Source: Deltaproteobacteria bacterium
GTDB lineage: Bacteria; Desulfobacterota; DSM-4660; Desulfatiglandales; Desulfatiglandaceae
Reading direction: 5' to 3'
Length of the DNA: 5,099 nucleotides
Assembly: GCA_019307645.1 (NCBI GenBank)
Contig: JAFDJF010000249.1
Span: 1-5,099, forward strand
Made by a program: the position numbers and the translations under genes
Part shown: positions 1 through 5,099 of the stretch, in pieces
Layout of the letters: the number at the start of each line of letters is the position of its first letter
Numbering within the stretch: position 1 is the stretch's first letter
Notes under the pieces: generated by a model
Databases searched by the model: none
What the model was told of the DNA's origin: nothing
The model's input: the letters and a program-made list of their open reading frames with translations, nothing else

Positions 1-1962
1 TTCAAAAACAAATTCGGCACCCATCCCGACGGCTTGTGTTATAAAGTTTGGAAAAACATGGATAATAAGTGCGAAGATTGCCTTGTAGAGAAATCCTTTC
101 TGGACGGTCATCCCCACGAGAGTGAAGAAAGGGTTGTAATGAAAGACGGCAGGATTGCACATATGCGCATCCGCTCCACGCCGGTAAGCAACCGATGGGG
201 AGAAATTATGTATGTACTTGAAACCGCAACAGATATTACAGAGAAAGACAATCTTGAAAATGAGCTAAGCAAGGTCTCAAACAATCTGGAAAATTTAATA
301 TCAGAACGCCTTAACTTATTGCAGGAATCTGAAAAAAGGTACCGAACCATATTTGAGCGCTCTCTTGATGCAATCATATTGTTCGATTCAAATGGGAAAA
401 TACTAGAAATCAACCAGGCTGGTGTTGAGATGTTTGGTTACAGGACCAAAGAGACAGTATTATCGTTAAAATCGGTTGTAGGTCTTTTTGAAAACCGGGA
501 AGACCTTTATCGCTTTCGGAAGATTGTGGAAGCAGCGGGCTATGTTAAAGAATTTGAGACCAAATTTGTAGGAAAAGGGGGCCGGACATTTGATGTCCTA
601 ATTACTTCAAATGTGATTTTGGACGCTATTGGTCTGATAGCAGGTTATGTCATCATCATAAGAGACGTTACAAAGCGGATAAAAGCCCAACGGCAAATAC
701 AAAGGCGGAATATCAGACTTGCTGCCTTAAAGGGTATATCCATGGCCGTCAGCAGCAGTCTGGATCTAAAAAAGATCCTAGACAAGAGCATTGAGAATAT
801 GCTGGAAATCCATGAAATTCTCGAGCCGGCGAGTGTAAGGATTTATCTCCTTGATGAACACAAAGAGGGCTTAAATCTTGCGGCTCATAAAGGTCTATCA
901 GAGAATTTTACTTCAAAGAGCCACATGAAATACCGCAGGGTTGGTGACGGACTGCTGGGGCAAACCCTTGTTGATGGTAAAATCAAGGTCGTGGATAATT
1001 ACTCGCGTTTAGAAGATCCTTATGTGGATACAATTGTCAAAGAAGAGGGGCTTCACTCCACAGTCTATGTCCCCCTGCAGGCAAAAGGAAACACATTGGG
1101 GGTGTTATGTGTATCCAGCCATTCCCCCTTTAAATTTTCATCCTACCACGTTGAATTTCTGGCCGCTGTGGGTCATCAAATAGGCGTGGCCGTTGAAAAC
1201 TCAAATCTTTATGAAAAGAGTAAAAGGGCATACGAAGAGCTTAAGGAGGCCCAGGAGCAGGTTGTTCGGGCAGAAAAACTCGCATCCTTAGGTAAATTAT
1301 CTGCCACCATCGCTCACGAGATAAACAACCCCCTGGCTGCGGTTTTAACCTATGTCAGGCTAATGATGAAACTGATGGACCGGGGGATATTTAATCAGGA
1401 AAGGTCTGATGATATAAAAAGATATCTGGATACAATGGAATCCGAAACTGCCAGGTGCGGGGAAATCGTAAAAAATCTTTTGGCCTTTTCCAGACATTCC
1501 AAAATCATAATCCAGTCCCATAGAATTGAGGAAATCATTGAAAGGACCCTTGTTCTTATTGCCCATGACCTGGATATGAAGGACATCCGGCTAATAAAAG
1601 AAATTGAATCTGATCTTCCAGATATTAGGTGCGATTTCAGGCAGATCCAACAGGCCTTGTTGAACCTTATGAGCAACGCTTCGGAATCTATGTCAAACGG
1701 AGGCACGCTCTCTGTATCGGCTAAATGCCCTGAAAGGGATGAATTTGTTGAAGTGACCATCTCTGACACAGGGTGCGGAATTTCAGAAGAAAATCTAAAA
1801 AATATTTTTGAGCCTTTTTTTACCACCAAAGAGGAGGGAAAAGGCGTGGGACTTGGCCTTTCTGTCGTTTTTGGGATCATTACCAAACACAATGGTTCCA
1901 TTGAAATTGAAAGTAAGCCTGAAGAGGGCACTTCTTTCAAAGTTAAGCTGCCTGTCGCATAA
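1..1962 (+). CDS. Sensor histidine kinase (PAS-PAS-GAF-HisKA-HATPase), 5'-truncated by window edge
   Basis: Autophosphorylating sensor kinase, almost certainly partner of the regulator that starts 26 bp downstream. The frame is open to base 1, so the true start lies outside; a TTG at 34 falls inside a PAS domain and is not a credible start. Numbering visible residues from base 1 (653 aa): end of a PAS domain with Cys13, Cys24 and Cys27 (about 1-82, closing in a DITE motif); a short coiled coil (85-110); a second PAS (111-227, ending IIRDVTKR); a GAF domain (about 250-400); a coiled linker; HisKA with AHEINNPL, phospho-acceptor His439 (codon at 1315); HATPase with N-box Asn559, G1 motif DTGCG (Asp589), F-box FEPFFTTK and G2 motif GKGVGLGLS. 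This catalytic core is the type usually paired with NtrC-family regulators. No membrane segment is seen in the visible part, so this portion is cytoplasmic. The signal is unknown. Confidence 0.96.
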   Translation, partial: FKNKFGTHPDGLCYKVWKNMDNKCEDCLVEKSFLDGHPHESEERVVMKDGRIAHMRIRSTPVSNRWGEIMYVLETATDITEKDNLENELSKVSNNLENLISERLNLLQESEKRYRTIFERSLDAIILFDSNGKILEINQAGVEMFGYRTKETVLSLKSVVGLFENREDLYRFRKIVEAAGYVKEFETKFVGKGGRTFDVLITSNVILDAIGLIAGYVIIIRDVTKRIKAQRQIQRRNIRLAALKGISMAVSSSLDLKKILDKSIENMLEIHEILEPASVRIYLLDEHKEGLNLAAHKGLSENFTSKSHMKYRRVGDGLLGQTLVDGKIKVVDNYSRLEDPYVDTIVKEEGLHSTVYVPLQAKGNTLGVLCVSSHSPFKFSSYHVEFLAAVGHQIGVAVENSNLYEKSKRAYEELKEAQEQVVRAEKLASLGKLSATIAHEINNPLAAVLTYVRLMMKLMDRGIFNQERSDDIKRYLDTMESETARCGEIVKNLLAFSRHSKIIIQSHRIEEIIERTLVLIAHDLDMKDIRLIKEIESDLPDIRCDFRQIQQALLNLMSNASESMSNGGTLSVSAKCPERDEFVEVTISDTGCGISEENLKNIFEPFFTTKEEGKGVGLGLSVVFGIITKHNGSIEIESKPEEGTSFKVKLPVA

Positions 1963-1977
1963 ATATTTTTAAGGGGG

Positions 1978-1983
1978 AGGAGG
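1978..1983 (+). promoter_or_regulatory. Strong ribosome binding site of the response regulator
   Basis: A perfect AGGAGG lies 5 bases before the ATG at 1989, inside a longer purine run that begins at 1971. It fixes the regulator start and suggests efficient independent re-initiation after the kinase stop (TAA, 1960-1962). Confidence 0.85.
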
Positions 1984-1988
1984 ATATA

Positions 1989-3338
1989 ATGGCTCAAAAA
2001 CCCAGCATTCTCGTAGTTGATGACGAAGCGGCCATGCGAGAAAGCCTAAAGGACTGGTTAATGGAGGATGGCTATGAGGTCGCACTGGCATCAAACGGAG
2101 AGAATGCCATCACAATGGCCGAAGAAAAAATATTTGATGTGATTTTGCTGGATCTGAAAATGCCTGGTATGGACGGTCTTGAGGCACTGAGCCGGCTCAA
2201 AGATGTCAGCCCCCAGACCGAAATACTCATGATGACAGCCTTCGCCACAGTAGACACAGCCGTTCATGCCATGAAGGAAGGGGCCTTTGATTACCTGGTG
2301 AAGCCCTTTGATCCGGAAGAGATAGAAATTCAGATCAAAAAGATTGTCGCACATAAGGATTTGATCCTTGAGAACATCCTGCTGCGAAAGAAACTGGAAG
2401 AAAAATACCAGTTTGATGAAATCATCGGTAGAAGTGATGCCATGCAGAAAATATTCGATCTGATAAGCCGGGTAGCGCCGACTGATTCAACCATACTTAT
2501 CACTGGTGAAAGTGGCACTGGAAAAGAATTGGTCGCTCAGGCTATTCATGGGAACAGTAACCGTTGTTATTTGCCATTTATTGCAGTTAGTTGTGGTGCA
2601 CTACCGGATTCCCTGCTGGAAAGCGAACTCTTCGGCTATGAAAAAGGAGCCTTTACCGGGGCAGAGAACACAAAACGAGGCCGTTTTGAAATGGCCGACA
2701 AAGGCACTCTTTTCCTGGATGAAATCGGGGACATCAGTTTGAAAACGCAAGTGGATCTTTTAAGGGTTTTGCAGGAAAAGGAATTCGCGCGCTTGGGCGG
2801 CGAAGACACAATTAAGGTGGATGTGCGTATCATTGCCGCAACCAATCGTGATCTTCCACAGGCCATTCAGGAGAACCGATTTCGGGAAGACCTTTATTAC
2901 CGTCTGAATGTGATTTCAATCAACATGCCTCCCTTAAGAGAAAGAAAAGAGGACATTTTGCTGCTGGCAAAAGCATTCATCCGAAAACATTGTCTGGAGA
3001 TAAATAGAGAAGAAGCTAAAATTGCCTCGTCTGCGCTGAAACTCTTGATGGACTATGATTGGCCCGGAAATGTCAGAGAATTGGAAAACATCATTGAGAG
3101 GGCGCTTGTGATAGGCCGTGGAAAGGAGATTATTGCGAACGATCTTCCATTCTCATCCAGAGATATCATGTCTGAATCATTTCCAAAGTCATTAAAAATG
3201 ATGGAAAAAATGCATATAGAAAGGATTCTGGAAGAATGCGGCTGGAACATCAGTCGGGCTGCGCGTGAACTGGATATCGATCGGCAGACCCTCTACAATA
3301 AAATAGAAAAGTACAATATCAAAAAGGGGGAATCTTAG
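1989..3338 (+). CDS. Sigma-54-dependent response regulator, NtrC family
   Basis: Phosphorylation-controlled enhancer-binding protein (449 aa, normal length for the family) that remodels sigma-54 RNA polymerase with ATP. Receiver domain 1-120: acidic pair Asp11/Asp12, phospho-acceptor Asp55 in LLDLKMPG, Thr83 and Lys105. AAA+ domain about 145-375: Walker A GESGTGKE (173-180), the sigma-54 contact loop GAFTGA (220-225), Walker B LFLDEI (241-246), arginine-finger region FREDLYYRLN (Arg299, Arg305) and sensor-2 WPGNVREL (358-365). C-terminal Fis-type helix-turn-helix about 405-445 (ISRAARELDIDRQTLYNKI). All catalytic motifs are intact. It follows its presumed kinase by 26 bp. The sigma-54 promoter at 4122-4137 is the obvious candidate target. 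The specific family member cannot be named from sequence alone, so no symbol is given. Confidence 0.97.
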   Translation: MAQKPSILVVDDEAAMRESLKDWLMEDGYEVALASNGENAITMAEEKIFDVILLDLKMPGMDGLEALSRLKDVSPQTEILMMTAFATVDTAVHAMKEGAFDYLVKPFDPEEIEIQIKKIVAHKDLILENILLRKKLEEKYQFDEIIGRSDAMQKIFDLISRVAPTDSTILITGESGTGKELVAQAIHGNSNRCYLPFIAVSCGALPDSLLESELFGYEKGAFTGAENTKRGRFEMADKGTLFLDEIGDISLKTQVDLLRVLQEKEFARLGGEDTIKVDVRIIAATNRDLPQAIQENRFREDLYYRLNVISINMPPLRERKEDILLLAKAFIRKHCLEINREEAKIASSALKLLMDYDWPGNVRELENIIERALVIGRGKEIIANDLPFSSRDIMSESFPKSLKMMEKMHIERILEECGWNISRAARELDIDRQTLYNKIEKYNIKKGES

Positions 3339-3344
3339 GTCGAT

Positions 3345-3887
3345 TTGTCAAAGCCCATAACCATTTGCCCCATTGGTTTTGTCAAGAAAGACATTATGAA
3401 CACCATTGCGGACTGTATCGAGACGCGATGCGGGATCGATTGCGTTGTATCATCACGTATGGAAAACCCTGAATATGCCTATGATGAGGGAAGATGCCAG
3501 TACGATTCAAAATTGATCTTAAAAAATCTGATAAAGTGCTGCCCTCAAGATGTGCTGAGGTTTATGGGGGTAACCCATGTGGATTTGTTCGTACCAATAC
3601 TCAAATATGTCTTTGGTTTGTCTCAGGTGGAAGGTAAGTGTTCCATCATCTCCATACATCGCCTTCGTCCCCAGTTTTATGATGAATTGCCGGATCACAA
3701 TCTTCTAAAGACCCGAATTGAAAAAACAGTGCTGCATGAACTGGGGCACTCCCTGGGCTTGACGCACTGTAGAAACCGTCATTGCGTAATGTACTCCTCC
3801 ACCAAAATCGACCATACCGACCGCAAAAAACCTGACTTTTGCCCCACCTGCTTTGAGCTTTTAAAGTGGTTCATTAAAAAAATGTAA
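3345..3887 (+). CDS. amzA: Archaemetzincin-family zinc metalloprotease
   Basis: Predicted zinc-dependent peptidase of the archaemetzincin family (180 aa, typical size). The active-site string HELGHSLGLTH (131-141) gives His131, Glu132, His135 and His141. It is followed at once by Cys142, Cys147 (HC-x4-C-x-M, Met149 as the Met-turn) and a CPTC pair (Cys166, Cys169); these four Cys form the second, structural zinc site that defines the family. The spacer from Met149 to Cys166 is 16 residues. The start is TTG, because the family-like N-terminus ICPIGFV begins six residues later and an in-frame TAG (the regulator stop) sits three codons upstream. The weak AGGT at 3337-3340 or GGGGG at 3326-3330 may serve as ribosome site. 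No signal peptide, so cytoplasmic. The physiological substrate is unknown. The tight spacing implies co-transcription with the two-component genes. Confidence 0.93.
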   Translation: MSKPITICPIGFVKKDIMNTIADCIETRCGIDCVVSSRMENPEYAYDEGRCQYDSKLILKNLIKCCPQDVLRFMGVTHVDLFVPILKYVFGLSQVEGKCSIISIHRLRPQFYDELPDHNLLKTRIEKTVLHELGHSLGLTHCRNRHCVMYSSTKIDHTDRKKPDFCPTCFELLKWFIKKM

Positions 3888-3917
3888 CAAATCGCAACAG
3901 TATGGCTGTAGATTATT

Positions 3918-3932
3918 TAGACAGCCTGTCTA
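3918..3932. promoter_or_regulatory. Perfect 7-1-7 palindrome, possible operator or weak terminator
   Basis: TAGACAG-C-CTGTCTA is a perfect dyad 31 bases after the protease stop. As RNA the loop would have to open to at least three bases, leaving a short stem followed by TTTTCTC, a poor terminator. As DNA it resembles a protein-binding operator. A related, imperfect ACAG-N5-CTGT lies just upstream (3897-3909). Assignment to the adjacent regulator is inference only; it sits about 190 bp before the -24 box. Confidence 0.35.
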
Positions 3933-4008
3933 TTTTCTCGGCTATTATTGTTTTTATTGCATTATTAAATAGTTACACTGTTTACCACTTTTTATAAAAA
4001 ATAAATGT

Positions 4009-4019
4009 CGAATATTTCG
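4009..4019. promoter_or_regulatory. Dyad CGAA-N3-TTCG, candidate activator site
   Basis: CGAATATTTCG is a perfect dyad that extends, with one mismatch, to 4007-4021 (GTC...GGC). It lies about 110 bp upstream of the -24 box, a usual enhancer distance for sigma-54 activators. Only one copy is seen, so this is a weak candidate. Confidence 0.3.
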
Positions 4020-4056
4020 GCGATTCAGGATTCCCTTCCCAAAAACCCCATATACC

Positions 4057-4073
4057 TTAACTTCAGATGTTAA
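4057..4073. promoter_or_regulatory. Dyad TTAAC-N7-GTTAA, candidate activator site
   Basis: A 17-bp dyad with five-base arms and a seven-base spacer, about 50-65 bp upstream of the -24 box. Its length fits the sites of NtrC-family dimers, but the arms are AT-rich, so chance occurrence is quite possible. Confidence 0.25.
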
Positions 4074-4121
4074 ATTAATTATTTCAAATAGTTATAGGTT
4101 TATTAAAAAAATTTCGTCTAA

Positions 4122-4137
4122 TGGCACACCCGTTGCA
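4122..4137 (+). promoter_or_regulatory. Sigma-54 (RpoN) -24/-12 promoter
   Basis: TGGCAC-ACCCG-TTGCA matches the sigma-54 consensus (TGGCAC-N5-TTGCW) at every specified base. The GG (4123-4124) and GC (4135-4136) dinucleotides are separated by exactly ten bases. With C4136 as -12, transcription should start near 4148. It points at the Cys-rich GcvH-like gene, with nothing else between except the repeat element. A complete sigma-54 activator is encoded 0.8 kb upstream, making it the likely activator (inference). The leader would be about 285 nt, or about 49 nt without the inserted element. Confidence 0.87.
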
Positions 4138-4168
4138 GAGATGTATACCAAAAGTAAGCAAAGCAAAA

Positions 4169-4404
4169 TGTAACTACCCAGGTTCAGGGTTCAAGGTTCA
4201 CGGTTCACGGTTAAACCCGATTTTATCGGAATTTTCTTCATGTTTCCAGAGCGGCATAGCGTGTTCCCTGGACTTTGTGTGCAAAACTGTTCAGTATATC
4301 AAAAAACCGGATGAACAGGGTGTTTGTCTAGAGAATAGAGCCCTTTCTTCATCGCTTTTAACCTTGAACCCTGAACCGTGAACCTTATAACCTGAGTAGT
4401 TACA
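4169..4404. repeat. 236-bp inverted-repeat (MITE-like) element with GGTTCAN heptamer arms
   Basis: The left arm (4169-4215) reads TGTAACTACCCA followed by five GGTTNNN heptamers. The right arm (4357-4404), on the opposite strand, reads TGTAACTACTCA followed by five GGTT units of the same type, one with an extra base. The outer 16 bases of the two arms differ at a single position, and an 18-base block (4181-4198 against 4360-4377) is an exact inverted repeat. The 141-bp core has no credible gene; it contains a 7-bp inverted pair CTGTTCA/TGAACAG (4287-4293, 4312-4318). CAAAAT occurs at 4164-4169 and 4406-4411, a possible target duplication, though AT-rich and not exactly flush with both ends. 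It looks like a non-autonomous mobile or palindromic repeat. In RNA the arms could fold into a stem of about 45 bp with mismatches, ending about 14 nt before the ribosome site. No T tract follows, so it is not a standard terminator. Confidence 0.8.
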
Positions 4405-4418
4405 ACAAAATTGTAAAT

Positions 4419-4424
4419 AGGAGG
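4419..4424 (+). promoter_or_regulatory. Ribosome binding site of the GcvH-like gene
   Basis: AGGAGG eight bases before the ATG at 4433. It lies outside the repeat element, so the gene kept its own translation signal after the presumed insertion, and it fixes the start codon. Confidence 0.85.
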
Positions 4425-4432
4425 AAATTATA

Positions 4433-5099
4433 ATGGGAACAAAGGTCAAAAGAGAATCCATGAAGATTGTGCCCCCCGGAAAAAAGAAATGCGTTTGGAT
4501 GGAGGCAGGCGTCGTCTCATACAAATTGTGTGACAACAATTATGATTGTTCCACTTGTGTGTATGACCAAGGGATGCAGCTCAAGGTCTCCCGACAAAAA
4601 GAAACTGCACAGTTGGCATCAGTAGAGACCTCATCTGACAAATTCACAGAGACCTGGGTCGAAAGAATGATGCAACTCCCTGCTTCCAGGAGAAAATGCC
4701 GCTATATGATCACTGGAGAAGTGGTCCGAAAAACATGTCCCAATGCCTATGAGTGCGGAAACTGCTCTTTTGACCAGATGATGCAGGAACGAATGCAGGC
4801 GGAGACCCTCCCCGTAAGCGCCCAGAGTCAGGTGGCCGGCTTTGAGCTTGCCGAGGACACCTATTACCATGAAGGGCATACATGGGCCAAACCGGAATAT
4901 GGCGGACGCGTCAGAGTGGGCCTGGACGATTTTGCCCAAAAACTGCTGGGTCGGCTTAAGAGCATTGAAATCCCCAATATTGGTCATGAGGGAAAGCAAG
5001 GCGAAACAGGGTTTCAAGTTAGAAAAAATGGTGACGTGGCACAGGTTCTCTCCCCTATTGACCGCATTGTATCCCATGTCAATGAACAACTCCTGGATC
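4433..5099 (+). CDS. Cys-rich GcvH-like protein lacking the lipoyl lysine, 3'-truncated by window edge
   Basis: 222 residues are visible before the window ends. The N-terminal part has two copies of one motif with identical spacing, C-x12-C-x5-C-x2-C: Cys20/33/39/42 and Cys89/102/108/111. Each is followed by a (Y/F)DQ-x-MQ tail (44-49, 113-118) and shares a G-x2-V pattern between the first two Cys, indicating internal duplication of a probable metal- or FeS-binding module. From about 142 the chain matches glycine-cleavage H protein (HEGHTWAK, then VRVGLDDFAQKLLG, then IEIPNIGHEGKQGE, then VLSPIDRIV). Aligned without gaps from GE190-191, the position of the lipoylated Lys holds Gly200; nearby Lys198 is two residues off. 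A normal role in glycine cleavage is therefore unlikely. No signal peptide. It is probably sigma-54-controlled. Automated annotation would likely call it 'glycine cleavage system protein H', which is misleading; its true function is unknown, with a redox carrier or scaffold as possible roles. Confidence 0.85.
   Translation, partial: MGTKVKRESMKIVPPGKKKCVWMEAGVVSYKLCDNNYDCSTCVYDQGMQLKVSRQKETAQLASVETSSDKFTETWVERMMQLPASRRKCRYMITGEVVRKTCPNAYECGNCSFDQMMQERMQAETLPVSAQSQVAGFELAEDTYYHEGHTWAKPEYGGRVRVGLDDFAQKLLGRLKSIEIPNIGHEGKQGETGFQVRKNGDVAQVLSPIDRIVSHVNEQLLD

Larger units (their letters stand above)
3888..4121. other. AT-rich intergenic region upstream of the sigma-54 promoter
   Basis: About 230 bases with no plausible gene on either strand. 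It holds small dyads (3918-3932, 4009-4019, 4057-4073) and a direct repeat of AAATAGTTA (3967-3975 and 4086-4094). Such a position, roughly 30-230 bp upstream of the -24 box, is where enhancer sites for an NtrC-family activator normally lie. There is no convincing Rho-independent terminator after the protease gene: the best hairpin candidate (3918-3932) is short and followed only by a broken T-rich stretch. Confidence 0.6.

Noticed and set aside
1395..1997. 200-codon open frame on the - strand
   Set aside because: It is antisense to the kinase HisKA/HATPase region, where all catalytic motifs are read on the + strand; it has no recognisable motif.
3970..3977. Third copy of the element's end (TAGTTACA)
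   Set aside because: Only eight bases match the terminal sequence, with no heptamers or CAGGTT beside it, so it is probably chance in AT-rich DNA.
4121..4381. 86-codon open frame on the + strand from ATG 4121
   Set aside because: Its ATG lies within the sigma-54 promoter, upstream of the predicted transcription start. It has no ribosome site, and it runs through both heptamer arms, so it is a by-product of the repeat.
4181..4384. CRISPR array
   Set aside because: The repeated units are contiguous heptamers with no spacers and occur in two inverted blocks, unlike CRISPR repeats.
4357..4420. Rho-independent terminator formed by the element's right arm
   Set aside because: There is no T tract after the stem; the following sequence is A-rich and leads straight into a ribosome site.
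4291..4539. 82-codon open frame on the - strand
   Set aside because: It crosses the repeat arm and the start of the GcvH-like gene, has no recognisable protein features, and conflicts with a well-supported + strand gene.
4631..5089. 152-codon open frame on the - strand
   Set aside because: It lies wholly antisense to the GcvH-like coding region, whose + strand translation has clear domain matches and a strong ribosome site.

Overview
The window holds four protein genes, all on the + strand, plus one regulatory intergenic region. Gene style suggests a mesophilic, anaerobic Desulfobacterota (Desulfobacterales-like 'deltaproteobacterium'). Pointers are the long PAS/GAF histidine kinase with an NtrC-type partner, a bacterial archaemetzincin, a cysteine-rich GcvH-like protein, moderate GC and strong GGAGG ribosome sites. 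This assignment is inference from gene content only.

Layout. Positions 1-1962 are the 3' part of a multidomain sensor histidine kinase (PAS-coil-PAS-GAF-HisKA-HATPase); its start lies left of the window. A 26-bp gap with a strong ribosome site leads to a complete sigma-54-dependent response regulator (1989-3338; REC, AAA+ with GAFTGA, Fis-type HTH). Six bases after its stop, in the same frame, comes a TTG-started archaemetzincin-family zinc protease (3345-3887). These three probably form one transcript. A 545-bp gap follows. Its AT-rich first part (3888-4121) carries several small dyads. It ends in a consensus-grade sigma-54 promoter (TGGCAC-N5-TTGCA, 4122-4137). About 20 bp after the predicted transcription start sits a 236-bp inverted-repeat element (4169-4404) whose arms are tandem GGTTCAN heptamers. 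The last gene (4433-5099, cut by the right edge) has two copies of a C-x12-C-x5-C-x2-C motif followed by a GcvH-like (lipoyl-carrier fold) domain. That domain has Gly where the lipoylated Lys should be.

Proposed logic (inference). The kinase senses a cytoplasmic cue, possibly redox or metal because its first visible PAS domain carries a Cys triad, and phosphorylates the regulator. The regulator then activates the sigma-54 promoter just downstream and drives the Cys-rich GcvH-like protein and whatever follows it. The least-described part is this regulator/protease/lipoyl-less GcvH-like combination, together with the repeat element lodged in the leader between the sigma-54 promoter and its gene.
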